From JASGKO01 sp049840595 (GTDB taxonomy: Bacteria > Verrucomicrobiota > Verrucomicrobiia > Chthoniobacterales > Chthoniobacteraceae): a stretch of 40,304 nucleotides of DNA. The stretch is taken from contig JASGKO010000009.1 of the NCBI GenBank assembly GCA_049840595.1, positions 1-40,304 on the forward strand, given 5' to 3'. The translations under genes were made by a program, and so were the position numbers. Of this stretch, positions 9,110 to 17,501 are shown one piece after another; the stretch's first letter is position 1; each line of letters opens with the position of its first letter. The notes below the pieces were generated by a model, which saw nothing but the letters and a program-made list of their open reading frames with translations, was not told the origin of the DNA and did not search any database.

Positions 9110-11194
9110 CTACGAGGCGACGTAGTATTTCGGATACCGGTAATAGTGGTAATCCGGCATCTTCGTATCGAGGCAGTTGACCACGATGCCGAGCACGTTC
9201 ACCTGGCGCTGGTAGAGCGCGTTCAGCGAATTGCGGACCAAGCGGGCGGAGGTGAACTCGGCGCGCATCACCATCACCGCGCCGTCGAATTGCGGGGCGA
9301 GCGTCGGCGTGTCGTCGGTCGCGAGGATCGGCGAGGTATTGAAGATCACGAGGTCGAACTCTTCGCGGAATTCCCGGAGCAGCTTGCTCATGATCGGCTG
9401 GAAGAGCAGCTCGCCGGACTGGTTGGTCACCGGGCCGCAGGTGAGCAGCGAGAGCGTTTCGTAATTCGTCTTCTGGATCGCTTCGCGCCAGGGGAGTTCC
9501 CCGCGCAACACGCTGGAAAGGCCCACTTTGCCATCCACGCCGAAGAGTTCCGCGAGGTCACCGCGACGAAGATCGGCATCGACCACCAGCACCTTCGCCC
9601 CGGCTTGCGCCATGGTGATGCAGAGATTGCTGCAGACGGTGGACTTGCCTTCACCGGGGATCGCGCTGGTCACCAGCAGCATTTTCAATTCGCCCTGGTT
9701 GGGCAGGAAGACGAGCGAGGAACGCAGGCTGCGGAAGGCCTCCGCATACCCATACCGGGTATCCTCTTTTTGGAGCAGCGGCAGGCGGTCGTTGGTGCGG
9801 CTGTCGGAGACATTCGGGATCTGGCCAAGAATGGTTTCCGCGAACTGCTGGGCGACCTCCGTGCTGGAAGTGAAGCGGTCGTCCGCCCGATCCATGACCA
9901 CCAGGATGCCGAAGCCAAGCAGGAGCCCCATCACGATGCCGGTGATCAGGTGATTCACGACCGCATTGGGAATTTTCGCCGCCTCGGAAGCGTGCGAGAA
10001 GATTTGCAACATCTGCTGATCGACGTTCTTGCCGATGTTCGCCGAGCCCATGCTCAGCACCACTTTTTCGTAAAGGCCCTTGGTGGTTTCCAGGCTGCTC
10101 TCGAGCTTCTTGGGACTGGGCATCCATGGCGGCGGCTTCGTTCGCCTTTTCCTCCCACTGCGCGATGCTCTGGTCGAGGCTGGTCATGCTCGCCTTGAGC
10201 GTGGCAATGCGGGCCTGCACGGATTCCTTGTTCTGCTCCTTGATCGTTTCGATCGACTGCTCGAGTCCTTCGATTTGATCCTTGATCGCCAGCAGACGCG
10301 GGTGAGCCGGCTTCCAGTTCTTACTGCGGAGCTGGTAAAGCGCTTCCGCCTGGGCCAGTTCCTGCCGGGCCTTCAGGTAATCGGTGGCGAGATCGTTGCC
10401 CATCGGGGCGGCCTGGCCCTGACCGGCGGTGGCGCTCGCATCCTGCTGGGTCGCTGGCCGTGGTGCTGGTTGGCGTGGTGAGAAGCTGGTCGCTGGTCAG
10501 CGTTTGCAGGCGCAGCAGTTCATTGGCGGCATTCGCCTTCTGCGTCTTCAAATCAGAGAGGAACTTCGCGGCCGTTTTGTTCTGGTCGTCCCAGAAGGCC
10601 ATGTTGTTCTTCTTCACAAAGGCATCGAACTCATCCTGCTGCTGATCGCGTTCGGCCCGGATTTTCACCAACTGCGCATCCAAGCGACCGAGGCTGTCCG
10701 TCGTTTGGGCACTGCGTTGATCGGTCTTCAACCGCATGGTACTCGGTCATCACCGCTTCCACGAATTTCTGCGTGTACTCGGGATTGTCGCCGGTGCCCG
10801 TGACCTGGAACACCGAGGTCTGCGCCGGCACCTGCGCGGTGATCGTCACGATTCCATGCAAGTTCGGCGAATCGAGCGCCACCTTCTGTTGCGCGCGGCT
10901 ATAGACTTCGGGGCTCTGGAGAATCGTCAGCTCCGTGCCGTCGAAATCGAGATCCTGTTGCAGGTATTGCGAGTTCTCGGGGATATTGAGCTTCTCCGCG
11001 AGCACCAGCGAGCCTTGCGACTGATATTGCACCGGACTCGTGAAGACGACGTAGGCCTGATAAAAGACGCCCAGGCTGACCATCAGCAACAGGATCCACC
11101 AGCGGCGCTTGGCCAGCGCACGATAGCGATGAAAAGCGATGCCCAGTTTGGTCACCCATTCGCGACCATTTCCAGCAGAGGTATCGTGAGACAT
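9110..11194 (-). CDS. Wzc/GumC-like polysaccharide co-polymerase with BY-kinase domain, frameshifted
   Basis: Four overlapping frames (10631-11194, 10321-10737, 9651-10403, 9110-10123) give one protein of about 690 residues after one-base shifts near 10737, 10445 and 10120. It starts with a Wzz-type chain-length domain: first membrane helix RWWILLLMVSLGVFYQAYVV, then periplasmic coiled coil rich in Gln/Glu/Lys. The second membrane helix is HLITGIVMGLLLGFGILVVM. The cytoplasmic tyrosine-kinase domain has Walker A in IPGEGKST, Walker A' in VLVVDADLRRGD and Walker B in DLVIFNTSP. The tail YHYYRYPKYYVAS is the Tyr cluster that BY-kinases autophosphorylate. It would control polymerisation and export of a surface polysaccharide with the SLBB protein just upstream (6-base gap). 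As last gene of the operon it is followed by an intrinsic terminator. Every functional motif is present, so inactivation looks unlikely. Confidence 0.9.
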
Positions 11195-11200
11195 AGGAGG

Positions 11201-11954
11201 TTACCAGTTAAAGAGACGCTGCGGGACGTTCACGTAATCGCCCTCCTGCAGCACCATGTCTTGATCGAGTTTGCCGTTATCGAGAACGGCTTTGACATCA
11301 ATAATGTAGTTCGTCCCCCCCCCCGCTGCCGGAGGACTTGCGGGTAACCTTCACCTTGCGGGAATCGCCGAACTGGGTAAACCCGCCCGCCTTCAAAATG
11401 ACCGCGCTCACCGTCAGCTTCTGCCCGGCGTAAAAAGGTTGCGGCCCCGGCACACGCACGCAGCCGGAGACGAAAATCTGCCCCATGTTCGCGGTCGCAT
11501 TGACCGAGACGATGCCCAAATTCACGGTGGCGTGATTATAATACTTGGCCTCAAGGCGGCTCTTGATATCCGCCGCGACGCGGGCACAGGTTTTGCCCGA
11601 GGCACTCACGCGACCGATGTAAGGAATGTCGAGTTCACCGGTATCGGTGACACGCAGGAGAAGGGGCTGGTCGTTATCCTCCGCAATGGAAAAAGTGACC
11701 GAGTCGCCGGCACTTAGTTCCCGGGAGGGATCAGCCACGATGGAGGGCGGGATATCCGCCGCTTGCGTCATCATGCCAGTAGCGCCCATCGAACCGACGG
11801 GCTGCTGCAAGGAGGGGTCGCCCCCCTGGGTGGACGACGAATAAGTCTGGCGAGGGATCGGAGCCACCGAGACGTTCTGGGCCCATCCCTGGGTGGCGGC
11901 GATCAGACTAACTAGACATGTGAGAAAGAGTAGTTTCGGCGTTCGGCGATTCAT
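11201..11954 (-). CDS. Polysaccharide export protein (Poly_export/SLBB, Wza-like), frameshift at a G10 run
   Basis: About 250 residues. A signal peptide (MNRRTPKLLFLTCLVSLIAA, cleaved near WAQ) is followed by a Ser/Thr/Gln-rich linker. Next comes the Poly_export domain (LSAGDSVTFSIAEDND, GELDIPYIGRVSASGKT, ADIKSRLEAKYY) and one SLBB motif (GQIFVSGCVRVPGPQPFY ... LTVSAVILKAGGF). The uncorrected frame stops at 11298 immediately after a run of ten G on the coding strand (C10 at 11315-11324). Removing one G restores YIIDVKAVLDNGKLD ... LQEGDYVNVPQRLFNW with stop TAA at 11201, the normal C-terminus of the family. There is no lipobox Cys at the cleavage site, unlike Wza. It would form or gate the outer-membrane/periplasmic conduit for a polysaccharide, coupled to the BY-kinase. 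It is separated from the beta-barrel gene by only eight bases. Confidence 0.9.
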
Positions 11955-11962
11955 TGAGGCGG

Positions 11963-13264
11963 CTAGAAGTTATAATAGATGCTGATGAGCACCAAATTCT
12001 GCCGGTAATCGCCTCCGTCAATATCCGAATCCTTCAACAGGAAACGGTAGTCCGCCGACAGGGTGAGTGACGGCGAAAGAATGTAGCGCAGACCGATCGC
12101 CGCACCGTAGCGGTTCGCAGTTTCGCCCTGATTACCAGAAGTTGTGTAGTGCTCGTAAAACACGGATGGCTCCAAGGTAAGGGACGGAAGCACGTTCCAT
12201 ACCGCACCATACTCAACATGGTAAATATTGTAATAATTCGTCCCAAAGCCCACTTCCGTCGTCTTGGTAAAGGCCAGGCGCTGGCTCAGGTTTTCGGTCA
12301 GCTTGTTGGTGATTTCCGAGCGCAGATACCACGTATTGGCATTCGAGCTGTCGGCAACCGTGCCATTGTGGTCGAACTTGAAATCCTGGATGCCGCCTTC
12401 CACGAACAGGTGCGTGGAATCGGAGACGGAAATATCGATGAACGGCCCGAGCATGTAGTTGGTGCCACCGTTCTGCACGTTCTCATCATACTTCACCCAC
12501 GTCACCGAACCGTTGACGCCCAGGATGACCGAAGGGGCGACCCGCACCGCCGGGCGCAGGTAAACCGTATCGGCGTAGTGCTGGAGCGATTTGTAAGCAT
12601 CGTTGAAAACCCACAGGTTATAATGCTCGTAGCCACCGGTAAGCGTGAAATCCTGGTTGATCGCCCAGTCGAGCTGGATGCCCGCATTGTTCTCGAAGTG
12701 GCGATAGTTCTGGTTGCCATCCTGGGTGGCCGCCGTGCCCACCGGCAGATCATACGGATCTTCCTGGTAGGAAAAGCTGTCCTTCAAGGTGATCTTGAGC
12801 GTGTTCACCTGCATCGTAAACGCCAGCGCGGAAGTCGGCGAAAGCAGCAGCGAATGCGAGTCGAACTGCGGATGGCTGAAGTACTTCGCGTAGCTGACGC
12901 CGATCGAGAAACGGAGCGTGTTCAGATCGCTGATGCGCCAGGCGGAATCAAGGTTCGCGGACGGGAGCAGGATGAAATCCGACTTCCGGTTCGTATCGGA
13001 GAGATTGATGTTGTCGTTCCACTCCAGCCCTACGCCGGCGGCCACATTGAAGCGAACGGGACCGAGGGCCATGTTGTAGTGGTCTTCCTCTTCGGGAGTA
13101 GGCGGCTCGACCGGGGCCAGATCGGCGGGCATTTCCAGTTTACGGAAATAATCCTGTGCCTGCGCATTCGGCACGATAAAAGTGAATCCCATCCAAACCA
13201 CGCCCGAGAGCAGGGCACCCGTCAGCACTTTTCTCATCAATAATCCGTTCTCTTTGGTAGCCAT
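11963..13264 (-). CDS. Outer-membrane beta-barrel protein of the export operon
   Basis: A 433-residue secreted beta-barrel. An N-terminal signal peptide (KVLTGALLSGVVWMGFTF, cleaved after AQA) is followed by a Pro/Glu-rich linker and then by about 380 residues of alternating polar and aromatic strands. The C-terminus, LVLISIYYNF, has the terminal Phe that the BAM machinery recognises. The first strand, VGLEWNDNINLSDTNR, is typical of the BBP2-type barrel proteins encoded with exopolysaccharide genes, often annotated simply as outer membrane beta-barrel protein. Its probable role is an outer-membrane pore or anchor for the exported glycan, since the SLBB protein follows after eight bases. The start at 13264 is used; an internal ATG at 13237 would give a tighter signal peptide. 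The frame is intact. Confidence 0.88.
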   Translation of the reverse strand: MATKENGLLMRKVLTGALLSGVVWMGFTFIVPNAQAQDYFRKLEMPADLAPVEPPTPEEEDHYNMALGPVRFNVAAGVGLEWNDNINLSDTNRKSDFILLPSANLDSAWRISDLNTLRFSIGVSYAKYFSHPQFDSHSLLLSPTSALAFTMQVNTLKITLKDSFSYQEDPYDLPVGTAATQDGNQNYRHFENNAGIQLDWAINQDFTLTGGYEHYNLWVFNDAYKSLQHYADTVYLRPAVRVAPSVILGVNGSVTWVKYDENVQNGGTNYMLGPFIDISVSDSTHLFVEGGIQDFKFDHNGTVADSSNANTWYLRSEITNKLTENLSQRLAFTKTTEVGFGTNYYNIYHVEYGAVWNVLPSLTLEPSVFYEHYTTSGNQGETANRYGAAIGLRYILSPSLTLSADYRFLLKDSDIDGGDYRQNLVLISIYYNF

Positions 13265-13309
13265 AAATATTTGGGAAGTGAGCCGAGAATTACAAGTTTT
13301 CTAAAAATT

Positions 13310-15541
13310 TCAAGGTTTTCCTGAGGGGGAGGCCGAACTACTGGGAGCAATCACGATCCGAAACCCGTAATTGTCAGTAGAGCTGTCCTGCGAAGCATTT
13401 ACGCGACAGGAGGAGAGCAGGCTCAATTTCAAATTGCCGTTATACCAGGAGCCCCCCCTCAAGACGCGCGCCCGGTGCCCGTTGTTCCAGTAATCCAGGC
13501 ACCACTCCCACACATTCCCCCCCATGTCGTAAAGGCCGTACGCATTAGGCTTGAAGCTGCCCACCGGCGCCGTCCAGACGAACCCGTCGTCATAACCATG
13601 AATGGCGACGTCCGACCCGGTCTCGTCGCCTGTATAGTTGCCCGCGCCGGGGGGTGGCGGCCACTGCGTCCCCCAGGGATAAACATCCGGCACCCCCATG
13701 TCGCGGGACTCGGGCGTGGAGCCGCTTTCCGCGGGAAGCCCGACCGCCTTACTCCATTCCAAATCGGTGGGCAGGCGGTAGATTTCGTTCCGGGCAAGCA
13801 CCCCTTGCTGATGCTCCTTGTCGGTCAGCCATTTGCAAAACGCCACCGCATCGTCCCAGCTCACATAGACCACCGGATGATCCGGCCCCTGGGCAAAGCC
13901 CGGCTCCTTCCAGTCGTTGTTGCGGATGTTTTCCTCGGTTGCGAACTTTTCGAAATCCGACCGCCGCGTTTCCCAGATGCAGAACATCACATTCCCGACC
14001 GGGGCAAACTTCATCCCGAGACTGTTCGTCCGGAGCAGGATCGGAGCGGTGGGCGCCGCCGAAGCCGAGGCGCCGGGCGAGGCCGGGGCGAGGCTCGGCA
14101 GATTGTCGGGCAGCACCGCGATCGGCCCCGCCGGACTGCCGGAAGGCAGCGGACTCACCGTTGGCGAAGCTTGTGTAACAACCGTGGGAGCAGCGCTGGG
14201 CGATGTTTTCGGAGCCGCGACCGGCGTCGCCAGCACGAGGGGAGTGGGCGAAGGGGTCGCCACCGCCGTGGCCGTGGGCGTCGCTTTCGTCACCCCGGCG
14301 GGCTGGCCCGTATTTTGCGTGGGCTGCGTGCTGGTCGAGGCCAGGTAGGCCGCGGCCGCCAGGCCGCCCGTAGCCGCCAATATCCAGAGAATCTTGCGCT
14401 TCCTCGCGGCGCCCGCGGGGTGGGTCGCCTCCTCCCTCGCCGGAGCGAGTTCCTTGTTCGTCGGCACCTCGGGCTCCTTGCGCAGCGGCACCGGGATGCT
14501 CAAGGTCGGGGCCGGCTTGCTGGCCGCGGGCTCCTCCTCTTTCCCAGCCGGCGTCAGCACGTCCGGTTTTACCACCACCGCCGCCACGGATGCCGGCTCC
14601 TTGTCGGCAGGCGTGGAAATCACGGTCCCCGCAAGCACCGGGAGCAGCGGAACCCGGAGCGCCGGCACCTCGATGCCGAGCCAGCGCGAAACTTCCCGCA
14701 CACTGGTCGGACGCGCCGCCGCATCCTTGGCGAGACAGGCCGCCACCACTTCCTCGAGATAGGCTGGCACCCCCGCGCCCGGGCGCTGGAGTTGCTCCCG
14801 CCGCGCCGCCAGCGCGACCGGCTTCTCTTCCATGATCTTCTGCGTGAGCTTTTCACCCGTAAAAACCGGTGCCCCGGTAAGCAACTCGTAGATGAGCGCC
14901 CCGAGGCTGTAGATATCGTCACTTTCCGTCAGCGCGGCTCCGCCCAGGGCCTGCGGGCTCAGCGCGGCCAGCATTCCTTCATCCGCGCCGCCATCCGCCG
15001 CCAGCAGGCGGGTCACGCCAAAATTCGCCACCTGCAAATCGCCGGTGCTGGTGATCAGAATATCCCGCGCCGTAAGCCAGCCGTGCAGGAGCCCGGCCGC
15101 ATGGCAATCGCCCAGCGCGCTGCACACCTGCGCGAGCCAGTACTTCACGTGCGCCAGTTCATAAAAACCGCCCGGGCGCGCCGCCAGCAACTGGCTGAGC
15201 GAACTCGCCCGTCCACAGGATAACACCAGTTCCGGGCGACCGCTCTCCACGAGCCACTTCCTGGTCGGCACCACGTTGGGATGCTCCACCAGCACATTGC
15301 GCTCGACCACGGCCTTCAGCTCATGGAGCCTTGCCTCGTTGCGGGAGAAGTTTTCGGGCACCAGCGCCACCACCGGGTTTTCGATGGCCTTCGCAGGGTC
15401 CACCGCACGCCACGGCTCAGTCAGCCACGGCCAGTTCAGCTTCTCAATTCGCTCGAATCCATTGCCCTGCCCCGGCGCAGCGTTAGCGACTGACGTTTTC
15501 GACGAACCGGGGGTTGAATCTTCAGCAGTACTCACAGGCAC
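13310..15541 (-). CDS. Catalytically degenerate serine/threonine-kinase-like protein fused to an FGE/SUMF1-like domain
   Basis: 743 residues, GTG start. Residues about 30-300 have a protein-kinase fold: N-lobe, HAAGLLHGW at the catalytic loop, VANFGV at the DFG position, and DDIYSLGALIYELLTGAPVF of the F-helix region. The key residues are missing. The HRD motif reads H153-G154-W155, DFG reads N173-F-G, and the beta-3 VAIK lysine position reads VVALV. This should therefore be a pseudokinase. A basic stretch and one membrane helix (ILWILAATGGLAAAAYLAS) follow at about 380-400, then a Pro/Thr/Ala-rich linker. A C-terminal FGE-sulfatase/C-type-lectin-like domain completes the protein (VVYVSWDDAVAFCKWL, YRLPTDLEWSKA, GLYDMGGNVWEWC, RGGSW, YGFRIV). 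The paired cysteines used by true formylglycine-generating enzymes after RGGS are absent. The topology puts the kinase-like part in the cytoplasm and the FGE-like part outside. It is first in the export operon. Confidence 0.88.
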   Translation of the reverse strand: MPVSTAEDSTPGSSKTSVANAAPGQGNGFERIEKLNWPWLTEPWRAVDPAKAIENPVVALVPENFSRNEARLHELKAVVERNVLVEHPNVVPTRKWLVESGRPELVLSCGRASSLSQLLAARPGGFYELAHVKYWLAQVCSALGDCHAAGLLHGWLTARDILITSTGDLQVANFGVTRLLAADGGADEGMLAALSPQALGGAALTESDDIYSLGALIYELLTGAPVFTGEKLTQKIMEEKPVALAARREQLQRPGAGVPAYLEEVVAACLAKDAAARPTSVREVSRWLGIEVPALRVPLLPVLAGTVISTPADKEPASVAAVVVKPDVLTPAGKEEEPAASKPAPTLSIPVPLRKEPEVPTNKELAPAREEATHPAGAARKRKILWILAATGGLAAAAYLASTSTQPTQNTGQPAGVTKATPTATAVATPSPTPLVLATPVAAPKTSPSAAPTVVTQASPTVSPLPSGSPAGPIAVLPDNLPSLAPASPGASASAAPTAPILLRTNSLGMKFAPVGNVMFCIWETRRSDFEKFATEENIRNNDWKEPGFAQGPDHPVVYVSWDDAVAFCKWLTDKEHQQGVLARNEIYRLPTDLEWSKAVGLPAESGSTPESRDMGVPDVYPWGTQWPPPPGAGNYTGDETGSDVAIHGYDDGFVWTAPVGSFKPNAYGLYDMGGNVWEWCLDYWNNGHRARVLRGGSWYNGNLKLSLLSSCRVNASQDSSTDNYGFRIVIAPSSSASPSGKP

Positions 15542-15677
15542 ACAAACTGGTAAAAGTCGGAGTTATCGGCCACCATTTGCAAGCGATGCTATTTGCAAAA
15601 GGGAGATTGGCAAGTCACTAAAAATCTGTTTTCATCCCCTTTATTGCCTGAACGGCGAAAAATTTAGAAAAAATTAC

Positions 15678-15707
15678 TTGCCACAATGGGTATTAAGTAA
15701 TTATAAA
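15678..15707 (+). promoter_or_regulatory. Predicted sigma-70 promoter of the secreted protein gene
   Basis: TTGCCA (15678-15683) is followed after 17 bases by TTATAA (15701-15706) in an AT-rich stretch that is unusual for this GC-rich window. It lies about 70 bases before the ATG at 15778. A tandem TATAAATTC (15702-15710 and 15711-15719) overlaps it. The region 15542-15777 separates two divergent genes, so a promoter for the minus-strand export operon is also expected here but was not located. Confidence 0.45.
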
Positions 15708-15777
15708 TTCTATAAATTCTAAAAACTACAGAATTTTAGATACGGCACGATTGATCACCAAAAGGACACCAAATAAT

Positions 15778-17094
15778 ATGAAGGTCACGAAATATCAGCT
15801 CGCCCCCACCCTGCTGGCAGCCCTCAGCATCGCCGCTTTTGCTGCCGATAACGGGAATTTCACGACCCAGGGCCTGGATCAATATTCCAAGAACTTCGCC
15901 CGCCACCACATGGCCGCGAATATCTTCGAATACCAGGCCAGCAATCAATCGTTCGTGCCTACCGAAGCCGCTGCCGCCTGGCTCGATGACGATGTCTCCA
16001 CCGGCTGGCCCGCCTCCACCGGCAAGAGCTACTACCTCCTCTCGCTCGCCGCGCCCGAGTTGCTGAACAATTTCGCCCTCTCCACCAAGGACACCACCGG
16101 CACCGTCAGCCTCTACGCCAGCGACGAGCCCGCGCCGCCGACCTCGAAGTCTTGGACCCCGCTCGCCAAGGACATCGACATCGCCGACATCAACAACAAG
16201 TTGATGGCCCATCCTTTCAGCCACTACGGCAAATACATTTTGATCGAAACGAACCTGACCACCGCCGGCCCGGTTTACAGCCTCTACCTCTACGGTGAGA
16301 AGCCCGCCGCGAGCTACAGCCTGCTCAAGCGCCCGCAGACGGTCGATATGCACGCCATCCTCGGCTCCTATGTGAATGCGCAGACGAGCATCAACCTCGC
16401 CAGCCTCTACACCCAGGGCCGCGTCACCGCCGTCACCGGCAGCGATTTCGCCAGCGCGCAGAAGGCGATCGACGACAATCCGCAGACCAGCGTCTCCGTG
16501 GCTCCTTCGCAAAACGAGTCCGGCATGGTGGTCCAGCTCGGCAGTTCGCAGAACGTGCAGCGCATCTCCGCCCTCACCGACTCCGGCACCAAGGGCAAGC
16601 TTGAACTGTTCATGATGCCTGCCGACGCGCAGCCGAAGGTCAGTCAGGTTTCCACCGCCTCGACCGGCGAAGCCTCCAGCACCGAAGTCTCGCTGGAAAA
16701 CAAGGCCCCGATCGCGACCATCACCTTCGACGGCAGCACCTCCCGCGGCAGCGTGGATTTTCCGCCCGTGCCCTCCGGTGAACTCGCCGTGCGCTGGGTG
16801 CCGGATACCGCCGGCCAGCCGCTCAATCTCCGCGAGATCAACGTCTTCAGCGACCTGACGCTCAACGACTACCAGCTCAACCGCCCCGAAGCCGTGGCCG
16901 AATACCAGGCCGCCAGCAAGTCCGATGGCAAGTCCAGCGCCGATGGCAAGGACTACAAGGACGTGAGCGGCCCGAAGGAAACCGCGCCGCCCGTGGCCGA
17001 AGGCCCGGTCGACAAGAGCCCCTTCGTTCCCGGCCCGCTGGGTGGCAAGCCCATCATGCCGCTGCTCCCGCCGGAACAGCCGGTCAGCCCCTAG
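15778..17094 (+). CDS. Secreted protein of unknown function, possibly discoidin-like
   Basis: A 438-residue exported protein. I use the ATG at 15778, where a signal peptide begins at once (MKVTKYQLAPTLLAALSIAA, cleaved near FAA) and AAAGGA lies upstream; a TTG at 15751 would place nine extra residues before it. Two segments, about residues 50-175 and 195-290, have the flavour of beta-sandwich F5/8C (discoidin) repeats: AAWLDDDVSTGWPAS ... YYLLSLAAPELL and AQKAIDDNPQTSVSVAPS ... MVVQLGSSQNVQRISAL. The C-terminal 75 residues are Pro/Lys/Gly-rich and disordered, ending LPPEQPVSP. There are no catalytic motifs and no anchor. It is transcribed away from the export operon, from the shared 236-base gap, and has a strong terminator, so it is a single-gene unit. 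It may be an abundant surface or matrix protein, which is inference. Confidence 0.8.
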   Translation: MKVTKYQLAPTLLAALSIAAFAADNGNFTTQGLDQYSKNFARHHMAANIFEYQASNQSFVPTEAAAAWLDDDVSTGWPASTGKSYYLLSLAAPELLNNFALSTKDTTGTVSLYASDEPAPPTSKSWTPLAKDIDIADINNKLMAHPFSHYGKYILIETNLTTAGPVYSLYLYGEKPAASYSLLKRPQTVDMHAILGSYVNAQTSINLASLYTQGRVTAVTGSDFASAQKAIDDNPQTSVSVAPSQNESGMVVQLGSSQNVQRISALTDSGTKGKLELFMMPADAQPKVSQVSTASTGEASSTEVSLENKAPIATITFDGSTSRGSVDFPPVPSGELAVRWVPDTAGQPLNLREINVFSDLTLNDYQLNRPEAVAEYQAASKSDGKSSADGKDYKDVSGPKETAPPVAEGPVDKSPFVPGPLGGKPIMPLLPPEQPVSP

Positions 17095-17122
17095 TCGGCA
17101 CCTCATCCTTTTTTTCCGAAAG

Positions 17123-17151
17123 AGCGCGGGCTTCGGCCCGCGCTTTTTTTT
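17123..17151 (+). terminator. Intrinsic terminator with UUCG tetraloop
   Basis: The stem GCGCGGGC (17124-17131) pairs with GCCCGCGC (17136-17143) around a TTCG loop, followed by eight T. It lies about 30 bases after the stop of the secreted protein gene. This is a textbook strong rho-independent terminator. Confidence 0.93.
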
Positions 17152-17251
17152 GTGCCCTGATTACTCACTGCGCAGGTTTCCTAAATCAGCCCGAGGGCGC
17201 TTTTGAAGCGCAAGCCTTGAACTCCGGCGAGGCTCCATACTTCTTCGGTCT

Positions 17252-17371
17252 CCCTCCAAAAACGATGTCACCCTGAGCGAAGCCGAAAACCGGAGCGTAG
17301 CGGAGATGAGCACTCCCTCTTTTTTCCAAAGAATAGGGCTAAGCCTCAAATTTTTCTGCGCAGGGAAAATG
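17252..17371 (+). repeat. Dispersed repeat A, copy 1
   Basis: This copy starts CCCTCCAAAAACGATGTCAC and runs to the CTGCGCAGGGAAAATG end. It is nearly identical to copy 2 (19744-19849) over about 100 bases, including the internal block from AACCGGAGCGTAGCGGAG to AATAGGGCTAAG. It lies in the 350-base gap before the photolyase gene, which otherwise holds only a CTTCGTGTCTTCGTGGTTAA-type repeat (17417-17440). Confidence 0.85.
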
Positions 17372-17501
17372 CTCACCGCCCTCCCGCTCCCAATGCTTTA
17401 GCGAAATCCCCATCCCCCTTCGTGTCTTCGTGGTTAAAATCTTCCGCAATCCGCATTTTTCCAAGCCCAACCGCCCACCCCATCCGTAGAGCGTGGTGTA
17501 A

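Noticed and set aside
13475..15223. Long plus-strand frame opposite the pseudokinase/FGE-like gene
   Set aside because: Arg/Gly/His-rich shadow with no recognisable motif; the minus strand encodes clear domains.
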